Of a stretch of 64,000 bases of DNA, positions 38,901 through 51,251 are shown piece by piece. Each line of letters begins with the position of its first letter. Position 1 is the stretch's first letter. The notes beneath the pieces are model-generated. The model was not told the DNA's origin, searched no databases, and was given only the letters and a program-made list of their open reading frames with translations. Both the position numbers and the translations under genes were made by a program. The stretch comes from Engraulis encrasicolus (taxonomy: Eukaryota > Chordata > Actinopteri > Clupeiformes > Engraulidae). Where the stretch lies: contig NC_085857.1 of assembly GCF_034702125.1 (NCBI RefSeq), positions 51,517,238-51,581,237 on the forward strand. The letters run 5' to 3'.

Positions 38901-40208
38901 AAGTCTTGACATGCAAAATGATTTACCAAGCTGTCATAATGTGTTAAGCACTGTATAATTTCCATTGGATTTGTGTCTATAAATGTGATCTGAATTGGTA
39001 AATTGCTCGCAGGTAAATATTGACTCTCTCTAATCAAAAGCAGTAGAAGGGAAAGAGAAAACAAGCATGCAATACAACAATAAGCACTGTACTGCATTAC
39101 ATTACTCTATGCCTCATGTGCCCTTTATAATTACGCTCCACGCAAAGTTACCATATTTCCCTAGAATTTCACAAGACAGTAAGTGTACTTTATACAGTAT
39201 CAGTGTATTGTTTCAAATGTATTTTACTTTACAGTTCTATATGTTTTTTTTCACATGGGCCTATAAGACAAGTAAAAAGGGCGGTAGAGGGTGCACTTTG
39301 ACACCTCAACCAGAGTTGGCTATTTTTTCTATTTTGCAATGAGATGTCTGTCAATGAATAGGTCATACTCTAGATGTACACTGTAAAAAAGAACTGTTGT
39401 TTTTACGGTAAACTGCTGGCAGCAGTGGTTGCCAAAGTCTACCATTAAATAAATAACGGTATATTTTCTTTTTACATTTTACGGTAAATTGCCGGCAGCA
39501 GTGGTTGCCGAAGCCTACCGTTAAATAAATAACGGTATTATTATTTTTTACATTTTACGGTAAAATTATGGCAGCCATGGTTGACAAAACGTACAGTTAA
39601 ATAAATTGCGGTTTATATTCAGGTGAGTCCAATTATAGAGTTACAATCAGACGACTGATTGGACAGATTATACTCAGGTCAGTCCAGTTATAGAGTTGCA
39701 ATCAAGGACAACTGATTGGACTGATTCTACTCACTGGAGTCTGATAAACATCGACCTAATTAGATACCTAAATAAATGCCCAATTGCCAGATTGTCTAGT
39801 GCTGGCAGGTGGACCAGTCCAGTATCATCAATGAAGGGTATGCAAATGCATTCTTTATTTAAAAAAGGCATGGAAATAACCTTAACCCCTTAATGCGCGC
39901 CGTACCTTCTGAGGCACGCTGTCATAGACATTGAAATGTAACTACCATAGCACTACAATACTATGACACAACACAGGCCCTTTAGTAATGCACCACGACT
40001 TGGTCATTACCATACTGGTAACAATGAATGTATAAAGCCGCGCCTTAAGGGGTTAAGGAAAATGAAGGCCACAGCTAGCGGGGCAAGCAAGCTAACAAAC
40101 AAGCTAGTTAGCAAGCCATACAGCCACCCTTACAACGTGACCTGCTAGCCGGGCCGGCCAGGCCAGGCTAGGCCAGGTGAGGGCAGGCCAGCCGGCCGGC
40201 CGGCCTTA

Positions 40209-40252
<44 letters not shown>

Positions 40253-43200
40253 TAGCTAGCAACCAGTGAGCAGTACAATGCAACAGTCCCGGTTTAAATA
40301 CATGTTCAAGTGAACCATGTGACCCGAGTGATGAAGCATTTGGCAGGTGCAGGCAGTAAGTTAATCATTGCATGACAGCCCTTAGCACTCAGGTGAGGTC
40401 AGGAATTGATTGACAGATTGATTTGGATGGGGTAGAATGACCGTTTCAATAGACTGGGCTACTTCTAAGTGGGTTTACTGTCCCAGGTAGATAATTTAAA
40501 ATTATACTAGCCTATAGGTATATTTTACACATTAAATGAGGCTAAACTGTAGGTTGTTAATATATAAGTTACAGTGAATTACTGCAAAATGTGCAAACTG
40601 TTGCCATTTGCAGTCCTTAACTGTTGCACAGTTTATTCAGTTGCCAGCTTCACTGTTGTCAAATCTACAACGTGGAGGCACCTGGAGCCAAGCAGACAGG
40701 CAATCAGTCTTCTGTGGAGTAATTCATATTTAATTCATTATAACCTCCATTTCTTTCTGTTGGGTAGGAGGAATGTAAAAAATATATTCTGAATTTTGAA
40801 GAGGTGTACTGTGTCAATTTGCCTCTCAAACGAAAACTCTGATGGCAAAGCCTCAAAGTCCAAAAAGGGGAAAAATGATTGCGGTGGAGAATTTTAGATT
40901 TTGGCTGAACACCAGTCTAACTCTGATCAATCTAACTCTGACAAATTTGCTGTGTACATATGACACCAGTGAAAAATAAAGTCATGTACCGTTTCTTGAC
41001 TACTTCATCTTCACTTAACGGTATTTTCCAATATTTTCTTTTCAGTGAACAGTTCAGTATTTTCTACATATGACACCAGTGAAAAATAAAGTTATGTACC
41101 GTTTCTTGACTACTTCATCCCACTTAACGGTATTTTCCAATATTTTCGTTTACAGAGAACAGTCCAGTATTTTCTACATATGACACCTGTCAAAAATAAA
41201 GTTATGTAGCGCTTTTTGACTTAATAGTAGCTTGCCGTATTTAGTACAGAGATAAACTGTTTTACATTTTACGGTCACTGACTGTTGCAATTTGACAGTT
41301 TTTTTGCCGTAATTTCAATGGGCATTTTTTACAGTGTATATCTAGTCCAGTCTCAGCTGATCAATGATTCATACAGTCGAATTTACAACATGTCCCATCA
41401 AATCTAAACAACATTTCCCTTCAGAAAACATCCTCAAGAGTGTACTAGTCAATTGACAACATGATACATTGATTTGACTAGCTTGTTCATGCACTATGAC
41501 ACAATGACTAACCATTTTGCTGGCACTGACACGTTCATTGACACAAAAACTTGGTTTTGAAAGACAAACTAAGGATTTTGAGGAAGAGACGCGGTTTTGC
41601 AGGTCATCCACGGTGTTTTGCCATTTGTTAAAGGGTGGTTGACGTTTAAGGGCGTAACGCAAAAAAATATTTTTTTCCAATTCCAGAAAAAAATGATGGA
41701 AAACATTGGAAAAAAAAGAAAAAAATTAAGAACTTAGTGGTCCGTCGAATTTCGCCTTATTTTTGTCATTTTTGAGAAAATGTGTCCTGCATTAACACAT
41801 TGCATAGGCATGTCACACTGCGGGAAAATAAAGTCTCACCACAGGAAATCCACTGCATTATGGCCATTTTAATCCTTTTGTGTACATGACTGACATCTGA
41901 GCTCATGCTAACTTGATAATGATATTGTGTTTAATCTTAATGTGTGTTTTCATTTATAAAAAAAAAACGTTTTTTCCTTCTATAAGAGCAGTCACACCAC
42001 ACAGAGCCGGCGGGCCCATAACGCTCACTACGCTCTCTGCGTAGGGCCTCGCGTTGCCCATGACGTCATTTACGTTGAGGTAAAAAAAAAATAAAATATA
42101 TAGGCTAATTTAAAAAACGACGAACTTATTATTGATTCCGTCTCAGGAGTGAGAATCTTGAGTGAGAATCTCACAACAATGCCGAGTTCCTGCCCATGTC
42201 TTCGATAGTGCGCATTACAAGCGTTCCTGTTTGCGTTACCGCGGGAATTTAAGTCCGCCTGTGTAATCGAATCAACAGGGAAGAGTGAAGGAAATTATGT
42301 CTTGCTGTCAATGCCTTACTGCTGTTTGTGAAAGTTGTAGGCCTAGTAGCTGCCTAGTTGAAAAACATCAGCTGACTTCTAGCCGACGAAACGTGAGTGC
42401 AATCGAATCAACGGAGGAGAGTATGAGATAGGAAGGGGTGCCGTGTGTGTGTGTGCGTGTGCTTGCACCCTCCCGGAGGAGAGGAGAGGAAAGGGACGGG
42501 TCGCGCGTCTGTGTGTTTGGATGTGTGCGCGACTGAAAGCTGCGATTATGATCTGTCTATGTCCCGAAAATGTTATTGAATAATTTTGTCAGTAGCCTAG
42601 TCCATCATCAAGTCGGCTTTTCTAATGAGCTCGCCAAAACAATGAAAGTCGTGTGTGGGTATCGTGCACCAGCCCCGCTTGCAGAGGGAGATGGAGAGTG
42701 ATCAACAAACTTTTAACAGCGAATTAACAGCAATAAATGCTAAACTCCGCTTGGAACGTTAACTTTGTGAGGAGAAATGCAACCTGTTCATTTTACTCCT
42801 CCTGGCCACTGTGGCCAGAGAAGACTTTGGCGAGGGCGCGCAGCAGTGTTAATTTCGTCAACCACGACGATGACGAAAATATTTCGTCAACGCCCCTTTT
42901 TCCCTTGACGATGACGAGACGATGACGAACTAAAAATTGCCTCAAGCAAATCAAAATATGACGAAAATAAAAAAATATTTTCGTCAAGCAGACTAAGACG
43001 AGACGAAATTTACAAGCCATGGACGAATGGACATTAAAAATATATAATTATTCATAAATAATTTGTAATTTGTAATTGTAATATAGGCCTAGTGTCTTGA
43101 ACTTCATAGGTGATTGCGCGCTCACGCTGTGTCGCCTCGCTTGTATCTGCTGGCAGCCAATGCATGGCGCGGCTCAGTCAGTAGCTCTGTAGCCTAGTAG

Positions 43201-44237
43201 TTCAGTGAGTCCATTTAAGTTGAGTTTAGGGCCTAAAACATTCCCAGAGAAAGAGAAAAAATAGCCGACGTTGAGGGAAGTGTTCATTTTGAAACATGTT
43301 CAACAACCCTCTTATCCATGACGAAGACATGTGTTTCTGCAGTAGGTAATGACAGTCGCGCCAATCCTCCTCTGATACTGTCATTCTAAACCTCCTCGAG
43401 CTTCCTATTCTCCTTTTCACTTAGGCTGTCTTAGCCCGGCGTTCGTTGTCTGTTCTTTTTTAATAATGTTTGCTATATTTGTTGTTTAACCATATCAGTA
43501 GGCAGCAAGCAAATCATGAAGGTCGGATTTGTGAATGTATTTAAATCAGTCACCGCGGGAGCGCGCGCCAGCAGGGGGAAAGTTGGCCTGTCTAATGTAA
43601 CAGAGGCACGGCTACTGTAGCCCAGTTTTGGAAAGAATCAATGGCTGGGCGATCGCTAAGGAGTTTTAAACTGTTGAGATTTGAAACTTGTTCTCGTCGA
43701 GAGCAACGCTAAAAGACCCAAGGAAGTCGACAGCATTTCTGTGCGTCTTAAGTTCCAAAAACTCTTTCCAGGTCATGCTTATCGAGCCTCGACATCCCCG
43801 ACAAACAAAACAGCATTAGTGTTTAAATATTTGTATGTGCGTGTCCTTTCTATCGTCCAGTCCGCATACCCCCCCTGCCTAACTATTTTTCCTGGGACTT
43901 ATGCAGGGCATACGAAGCGTGCTCGCGCAATCTATTTAAGCCTATTCCACACATGCCGCACGAGTCATTATCGTTCTCTGCTCGCATTGCCAATTGAAAA
44001 CAAAAACCGCTAACTTGCATAGTCTACCATCAGCAGTATTTTATCTGACTCGTGGTCATCGGGAAGCCACTATCAGGGAGACTTCTTGAACTTCATGCAG
44101 ACTTGGGATGTCTGGTCTTCCCACTGCCGGCATTGGCAATCTGCAGGCTTTAAGTCCCGCGGTCAGGTGAAGAAGAGCATGTAGCTTCCTCCGTGATCAA
44201 ACTCAAAATGAAATATAATATGCAGCAGCTTCTAATG

Positions 44238-44335
<98 letters not shown>

Positions 44336-46602
44336 CAGCCTGCACCTGGATGTGTGTGTGTGTGTGTGTGTGTGTGTGATGCTCTTTTGCTCTATGATGT
44401 TGAAATTACTGATTTGGGTTTTGGTGGAAAATGACCAAGTAACAAGGTGAATATTTGCTGCAATAGGCAATATTAGTAATACTTTGTGAAATAACAATAG
44501 CCATTGTAGGTTATTTATTTTACTATGACTAAAATTGATTTTCGTCATTTTCACTAAGACTAAGACTAAATTGGGAAGGCAATGACTAAAATATGACTAA
44601 GACTAAAATTGATTTTCGTCATTGTGACTAAGACTAAGACTAAATCAAAAAAAGCTGACGAAATTAACACTGGCGCGCAGTGTAGGCTATTCACTTGCTC
44701 ACCTACTTTGACATTACCACCACGTCTTGCATGTGCAAGCCTTATGTCTTAAGATGTGCAAGCCTAGCCTCCAATATCTAATTTAGGCTACTTCCACAGC
44801 ACTCTCCAATAACTGAGGTACTGAGTGGTTAGGAGCCAGTCTTTAAGACCCTTGTAGTTGGCCTTGCAGCTGCCCATTCACAAACATTGACATACATGTC
44901 ACCGCACAGGACGCAATTTGTGTTACGAAACTGAACTTGTAGTTAATATTACTGTCTTGAGTTTTTTTTCACATTCACATATCTTAATACAAAGTTAATA
45001 TTTATGCAATCATGCCAAATGCTTCATACATTATTCAAAATGTTGTTGGGTAATTTATATATATATTATATTCCAGGTTTCATTAATGTTACAGTCACAC
45101 CGCAGGATATTTGACATATAAACCTTTACATAAATCTTAACAAAAATGTTTCTTCTCATCTAAGACTAATATGAAACATAATGTACCACATCTTCTTTCA
45201 TTGATATTTGTTTTTTAAAGGAAAAGTAACAGTTTTGTAGGTTTTTAACCAATGTTATGAAAAAACAAGGCGTCACGTCTCCCACCCTAAAGCTGCTTTG
45301 AGAATGAATACAGTGTTTTGAAAATTGCGAGAGAGATTCGAGAAATGTACAAAACCAGTTGAGAAATACTGTAAATCAGTACGTTTTATTCTTCTCTTCT
45401 GTGCTTGGCAGAGGTGTCAAAAGTAATATTAAATGGAAATTAAGTAAGTAACACCAGCGCATGATATTACATACAGCTGTTACAACATTTACTAATGAGC
45501 TAGATAGACTTTGTTGTCACTGAAAAACACTTGAAACCTAACAGGAACCCAGCAACCCACCACAAATTTGATCCAACGAGCGCAGAATCAGCTTGAAGTA
45601 CGTAGAGTAAGTCCATTACCCCTGTTGGAAGGGAACGGGTTTCTTTAGGGTTTTTGACTGTTTGACATCTCTGTGGTCTGATCCTCACAGCAAAAGAAGA
45701 CCATGTGGTGTTCCTCGTTATGCTGGTGATGGTGCTGCTCTGCATGTTGCTGGTCCTTCTGTGTGTCATTGTAAAGTGGCTGTGAGTTGCTCTTTCACCA
45801 TCATCAGGGCTGGATTGGGACAAAAAAAAACACTTGGGCATTATTGGCTTATAATGGCCCCACACACATACGTACCGCTAGTCATTTTGTTACTAGATCC
45901 ATCTCTACTCAATCCAATGTCTATACTGAAGATGAACGATGGGTCACCCCCTCTAAATTGTGGGCCAGTCCGGAAAAAAAAACACACGCAAAACATTTGA
46001 AAAAAAACAACAGTATCCTGCCCTAGGGGCTGTCGGCCCTCTGTGAAAATGCCCTGTTTGCCAGGTTAGCAGTCTAGCCCTGACTAGGTTTCCCCCAGCA
46101 CTTCATAGTTAAGGCGGCAGGGGGTGACATAGGGGTCAGTTGTCCCGGGCCCAGGGAGAAAGGGGGGCCAAAATTGGGTCCGTATTACATTTTATGTATT
46201 GAGCAGGGGGCCCTTTCAGAAGACTTTGTCCCGTGGCAAGCCAAAGCTGTCAGCGGCCCTGGTTGCAATCACATCTGTAACAGTATACAACTCTGAAGAA
46301 AGCTTTTGGTTTCTTTTTTTGGGAGTCACAGGCAACGCAAGGCATCTACCACAAACAACATTGGGACACCGAGCAGATTTGACAAGGTTAGTGCTGTTGT
46401 ATTTACACTTAAGCTTAATAGTAAACATAATAGGCCTGAGGCATGTTTGGAGGGTGTTTCTTGACTGTATTCATCAAATGTTCAAAACTTGGCACACTAA
46501 ACTATAACACACACACACACACACACACACACAGCAAATTGTAATTCTATAAGGTACAGATCAAGGTCAGACATCTGCAGCAAGTGGAGAAGGTTGAGGG
46601 AG

Positions 46603-46658
<56 letters not shown>

Positions 46659-46707
46659 ATGACAGCAATAATGACTAACTTGGAGTTGGCAGAGAAGGGT
46701 GTGGTGG

Positions 46708-46748
<41 letters not shown>

Positions 46749-47852
46749 GCTAACTAACCCATCTGTTATACTCTAAAGCAGTGGTTCCCAACCTTTTTCT
46801 TAAGGGACCCATGTTTTTACTATTGTAAGCTTTGGTGACCCAACCACGCGAGCGCCCGCACGAGACGGAGTCACAAGATGCCCTCTGTTTCCTGCGAAGA
46901 CTAATTTTAGTTATTTTATTCCTCTTTCCTCTTAATTCGTCTTTGGTCAAATATAGAATAAATGTTTAATGTAGCACTTACAATTTGCTGCTTCTATGCA
47001 TTTATTAGTTAAATGCTTTGTCATTTATTCAACATGGGCTATATATATTTCAAATGAAAACCCTTAAAATCAAGAGGGCTCCGCGACCCCCTGTGGATCT
47101 TTGGCGACCCATAAGTTGGGTCCCGACCCATAGGTTGGGAACCACTGCTCTAAAGGGCTCTGCATACTTAACGTGCGCACTTTGGCGCATTTGGTGTGAG
47201 AACCATTCAAATGTGGCAGACCATTCATAGTCAAAAGCACCATTTACAGGCTTTTGCTTGCATTTTCGAAAGTGTGCCCTCTGCTGTTCATGAGAGAAAC
47301 GGCAGCATCTGTCGCAACTCGCAGCGTGAGTTCTACAGATGTATAAAAATAGAAAGCCAAACACGGCTGCTGTAGGGCTACTGAACGTCTGACTTGTGAC
47401 TTACCACAATGAAACATAGATTTTTGTTGTAGCCTACATTGCCAGATCATTCCAAGACCATGTGAGAGCATTGTTCTGGCTGCAGAATTTATAAATACAT
47501 ACAAACATAACGTGCTTCTGAACAAAATAAACAATTGTTTCACTGAACAACATTTAAGGGAGAAGATAAAATAACTCTCTAGGACATTTTATTATCCTCA
47601 AAATGATGCAGGGTCCATTCTGTAGTAGCCTACAGTAGCTGTAGCCTCTCTTCGCAACTCCTGCTTTGTCTGCCTACCTGCATGGTCGCTGGTGGCGCAC
47701 GCCAAGTTACAAAAAATGTCTCGTCTCAAGGGAGGTATGAATGAGGTTAGCGCCAGTTACGCTAAGTTATGAATCCGCCTTAAGACGCAGGTTAAGGCAA
47801 GAGCAAAGAGGCTGGTAATTCTAGAGATATTTGGAGGTGGTCGAGGAGGAAG

Positions 47853-47884
<32 letters not shown>

Positions 47885-49584
47885 GCAATGTCTAACTAAC
47901 ATATCTGTAATGCTCTAGGACACAGGTCAGGGCCTGAGCAGAGTTGCTGGTAAATCCAGAGGGACTCCACGGAGTGGAGAAGAGGGCATCAGAGGAGGGA
48001 GTGGTGATGATTATGATGACGTTGAGTATGCCAGCATCCGGTTTCAGAAGGACAAGAAAAGGTATGTTGGTGACATATTCTGCACAGTGCAAAGTGGGTC
48101 GTCACCCACTGGTGGTCGGTGGCAATATTGCTTGTGGTCCGAGGGAGGCAACTACAGTGCTGCAAATAATATACATTCACAAAGACAGTCCCTGGGCCAG
48201 AACAAGTTGAAAATCCCTGGTATAGCATTTTTCCAAGAAAGTATGTTGTAATGTGTTTATTTTGCCAAGAATTGGACCTATTTTCTTGGCTAGTCAACCA
48301 ATGAAATGCTTTATTTACAGTATAATGATGCACATAAACAATTCATAATTAATAATGCCATTATTTTACATGTAAAACCTTTGCATATTGTACATATACA
48401 GTAATATTTTCCATACTTTGTTACACGGTACCTATTGATATTGAGAGGTGACAAGGAAAGATTGAACTTTAGTCTCACTGTATATTCCCTTATATGGTAC
48501 ATTTTCCCTATTAATATTTCAATATATATACAGTGGTGCTCATGTGTTTACATACCCCAGCAGAATATACGCTTTCTCTACGATTTCTCACAAAATATGA
48601 AGTATTACACAAAACCCTTTTTTCACTCATTGCTAGTGACTGGCTTAAGACATTTATTAGCAATATTCTGTGTTTATTCTTTCAAAAGCATAACCACACG
48701 CCAAACTACCCAAATGACCCTGTTCAAAAGTTTACATACCCTAGTTTCTGATGCTGAATATGGCCCTGTTTAACATCAAGGACCGCTCTAAATTGTTTGT
48801 GGTAGTTGTGGATAAGGCTCTTAAGGAAGAATGTGCTGTTTTGTCATCTGAGAACATTAAGAGCCTTATCCACAACTACCACAAACAATTTAGAGCAGTC
48901 CTTGACGTTAAACAGGGCCATATTCAGCATCAGAAACTAGGGTATGTAAACTTTTGAACAGGGTCATTTGGGTAGTTTGGGTTGTGATCATGCTTTTGAA
49001 AGAGTAAACACAGAATATTGCTAATAAATATCTTAAGCCAGTCACTAGCAATGAGTGAAAAAAAGGTTTTGTGTAATCCTTCATATTTTGTGAGAAATTG
49101 CCAAGAAAGTGTATATTCTGCTGGGGTATGTAAACATATGAGCACCACTGTATATATATATATATATATATATGTGTATTTTGATTGTTTATTTTATTTT
49201 ATTTTATAATTTTAATAATTTCTCTGGTCCATGATATTTCAGCATATTTTTTTATTATGTTAAATTTAAAAATTTAAAATTTTCTCCGCTCCATCTTCCC
49301 AATGTCTGTTGAAGCGGATCAGCTGGAAACAAGGTTTGTGGGACTTCTTACATACTAATTAAATCTCCACATCCTCTCCTTTTACCTTGTTTAAAAAAGA
49401 GAAAAACTTCATTATACATATAATTATCATAGTTTGCTTGGAATGCTTGATACAGTGTATATATTTTGTCCATATTCCACACCTCTCTTTTCCATTTTCT
49501 TTCCCTTTTTCTCTTTTGCATGATCTTTCTCTTTCTCTATCTGTCTGTGTCTTGCTGTCTCTTGCTCTCTCTTTTCCCTCTGCC

Positions 49585-49630
<46 letters not shown>

Positions 49631-49644
49631 ACACTCTTTCTCTC

Positions 49645-49686
<42 letters not shown>

Positions 49687-50386
49687 ACTCACTCACTCAC
49701 TCACTCACTCACTCACTCACTCACTCACTCACTCACTCACTCACTCACTCACTCTCTCCACCAGATGAAGAGGGGTGGAGATGGAGAGGGGGATGATGAT
49801 GTTGAGTACTCCACCGTCCGTCCTCAGACTGCAGGACCCCAGGGGGACGACGTGCAGTATGCTAGCGTCCACTTCAAGAAGGCCAATGTTGCAAAGAGGT
49901 AGGTTCCCTACAGTATACTGCATATGCATTTTGTACAGACAGTATAGTGTTGAGCAGATAGAAGTATCGGTTACCAAAGCACAGAGCAATGAAATATAAT
50001 ATACCGGTATATGATACCCAAATATAATAGATATTCTACAAACCTCTACCTTGTTACATAGGATACCTCTTTGAACTTAATGACATAATGTCTACTCACA
50101 TGTACAGTATCTGCTCTATTATACAAACAAGGAATGGGCCTACTCTTTTTTACTGTACCTGTGACATTATATAGGTAGAACTTACAATTCACATACTTGC
50201 ATTGAAAGTGTTACCTAAATAGGACAATAAATACCCTTCTATCTACCCTACCTTGACTCTTGAGAGCCTTCGCTAGCCTAACCTCTTTGTGTTCAATAAG
50301 CATCAATATTGCATATTTTCTCCTGCAGTTCACCAGCTCAGCCAGAGGAGGAGCTCTCTGTCATCTACAGCAGTGTTCAGAGATGA
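35945..50386 (+). CDS. Gene B: CD22/sialoadhesin-like Ig receptor with four ITIMs
   Basis: Eleven exons: 35945-36014 signal, 36168-36509 V-set Ig, 36947-37204, 37759-38022 and 38119-38379 C2-set Ig, 45691-45781 membrane span, then tail exons 46332-46386, 47919-48061, 49315-49333, 49765-49898 and 50329-50386. Junctions are GT-AG, phases agree, and the frame is 1695 bases (564 aa). The V domain has HMSCSY, KCSLS and YHCRIE, with Arg at the Siglec sialic-acid position. Each C2 domain has LTCxxTC and YxCxxxG. The span is VVFLVMLVMVLLCMLLVLLC. The tail holds VEYASI, VEYSTV, VQYASV and, at the very end, VIYSSV, all fitting [I/V/L/S]xYxx[I/V/L]. Such motifs recruit SHP-1/SHP-2 in inhibitory receptors, so an inhibitory receptor is likely. 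The 19-base exon is the least certain part; it is needed to keep frame between its neighbours. Intron 5 (7.3 kb) is packed with transposons. Confidence 0.87.
36060..36125. repeat. (GT)/(GC) microsatellite in gene B intron 1
   Basis: Alternating purine-pyrimidine GT/GC stretch close to the V exon acceptor. The only N of the window, at 36156, lies between it and the acceptor. Confidence 0.9.
37473..37660 (-). repeat. SINE in gene B intron 3, inverted
   Basis: Read on the minus strand it shows the same order as the other copies: a B-box-like gtttgaattccacc, the ttgtgcaaggcacctaaacc word and a terminal gtaatgtaatgt tail. It lies about 100 bases before the third C2 exon. Confidence 0.6.
39379..41336. 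mobile_element. CACTA/EnSpm-like element, non-autonomous
   Basis: Ends cactgtaaaaaa ... ttttttacagtg, flanked by TA on both sides. Subterminal tttacggtaaa words are repeated at the left end (39405-39590) and appear at the right end. Inside are a (CAGC)n tract at about 40205-40250 and three tandem copies of a unit of about 115 bases (40950-41200: acaccagtgaaaaataaag ... ccaatattttc). CACTG ends fit the CACTA superfamily; with only a 2-base duplication the assignment is tentative. Confidence 0.7.
42844..44672. mobile_element. hAT transposon (large relative of 15861-16413)
   Basis: Ends cagtgttaatttcgtc ... gacgaaattaacactg, with a perfect 8-base duplication gcgcgcag at 42836-42843 and 44673-44680. 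The right 150 bases are the inverse of the left part of the MITE at 15861. The 1.8-kb interior includes a (GA)n tract (44240-44331) and open frames without a recognised transposase domain, so it looks non-autonomous. Confidence 0.9.
45806..46075. repeat. Dispersed repeat, gene B intron 6
   Basis: Contains gggctggattgggac and ctctaaattgtgggccagtc, the same vocabulary as 5935-6545 and 18590-18760. A gggccc-rich unit follows at 46138-46262. Confidence 0.5.
46548..46778 (+). pseudogene. Decayed duplicate(s) of gene B's ITIM exon, expanded to GAT repeats
   Basis: 46548-46600 aligns with the start of exon 47919-48061 (aaggtcagacatctgcagca against caggtcagggcctgagcaga) and then runs into (GAT)n at 46601-46656. 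A second stretch, 46683-46748, repeats the pattern. After each, a word like taactaacccatctgttatactctaaag matches the DNA just before the real exon's acceptor (taactaacatatctgtaatgctctag). The ITIM part is lost. I do not include them in the gene. Confidence 0.6.
46779..47147. mobile_element. hAT MITE inserted at a decayed exon copy
   Basis: Ends cagtggttcccaacc ... ggttgggaaccactg, with a perfect 8-base duplication ctctaaag (46771-46778 and 47148-47155). The target is the former splice-acceptor region of a decayed exon copy. Confidence 0.9.
47779..47918 (+). pseudogene. Third decayed copy of the ITIM exon
   Basis: 47779-47850 (aagacgcaggttaaggcaag, ggaggtggtcgaggaggaag) aligns with the first part of the functional exon that follows directly, then becomes (GAT)n at 47855-47885. 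It ends at the functional exon's acceptor. Confidence 0.6.
48531..49150. mobile_element. Near-perfect palindromic Tc1/mariner-type MITE in gene B intron 8
   Basis: 620 bases, TA-flanked. Ends cagtggtgctcatgtg and catatgagcaccactg are inverted, and the two arms of about 290 bases match almost throughout, leaving a loop of roughly 40 bases near 48838. Transcribed as part of gene B's pre-mRNA it would form a long RNA hairpin. Confidence 0.88.
49589..49755. repeat. (TGTC)n, (CT)n and (CACT)n tracts before a gene B tail exon
   Basis: Three pyrimidine-rich microsatellites run up to 10 bases before the acceptor of exon 49765-49898, so they form its pyrimidine tract. Confidence 0.93.
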
Positions 50387-51151
50387 ACATAGGGTGTGGA
50401 TCAATTAACCGCAGACCCAGGCAAGGAGGTACAAATAGGTCAGTTGGCCCGGGCCTTGGAGGTAGGGGGCCCAGAATTTGGTCCCCATTACATTGAATGC
50501 GTTGAGAGGGGGGCCCTTTAAGATGATTTTGTCCTGGGCCCGGGTAAAGCTGTCAACGGCCCAGATTAACCGTAAATAGGCCTATATGTTAAAAGAATAT
50601 GCCTTTTTTTCTATGCAATGGATTATTAATGGGTTATTGATGGTTATTTGTTTTTGCTTGTTTTTTTTGTTTTGTTTTTTACAATATGCGTTTTCTTTGC
50701 CTTTAACGTCATAAATCCTACTGATACTTTGGTTGGAATGCACTTGACTGAATTTATAATGTATTGCATAGATTGCGAAAGTCTCTCATGTTGTCGCTTG
50801 TTGTGCAGGCAAGCCTGCAATCATGATTTTGTGGATATGTAAGGTGTTGTGTTTTAGTTCATATCTGTTTGCACAGAGTTAAGCAATTGCAAAGATAGTT
50901 ATATTTTCTCATGGTGAGCGCGTTGCGCCTGACAGAATTTATGATGAAGATTTACTGCATATATTGCTCATGCTGCCGTTTGTTGTGCAGGCAATCCTGC
51001 AATACATGATTGTGTGGATATTTAGAGTGTTTTTTAGATGCGCATATCTATTTAGCAACTGCAAGGATACATTTTGTAATGATGAGAATTTTATAGTTAG
51101 GAAAGGTATGGCTGCTTTTGAATGCAACAAATGTATTACCATGACAACAAC

Positions 51152-51157
51152 AATAAA
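51152..51157 (+). terminator. Possible polyadenylation signal of gene B
   Basis: AATAAA within caacaataaacttg, about 770 bases after the stop codon, before the next repeat. It is the clearest signal in this stretch. Confidence 0.45.
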
Positions 51158-51251
51158 CTTGAATTTCCATTGAACTATAGCATTATTATCTTGTCACATG
51201 CTGTCTAAAAACGTAGTTTCAGCTTGTTCAGGTTCTCAAAGAAGGGTCCAC

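Larger units (their letters stand above)
38380..45690 (+). other. Gene B intron 5, nested transposon pile
   Basis: A repeat end tacagtatttctcaattggt at about 38623 has its inverse at about 45350-45370 (accagttgagaaatactgta), suggesting one outer element later opened by the CACTA-like element at 39379-41336 and the hAT element at 42844-44672. 41340-41690 (ending in ttgacgtttaagggcg) seems to be body of the outer element. 41990-42480 and 44680-45290 hold nothing I recognise. No Ig exon is visible in this intron. Confidence 0.6.

Noticed and set aside
43681..44013. 110-codon frame inside the large hAT element as a possible transposase
   Set aside because: No BED finger, dimerisation or catalytic motif that I recognise; too short.
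46548..46680. Extra tail exon for gene B
   Set aside because: Phase would allow it, but the stretch codes a run of Met from the GAT repeat in the gene's frame and has lost the tyrosine motif.
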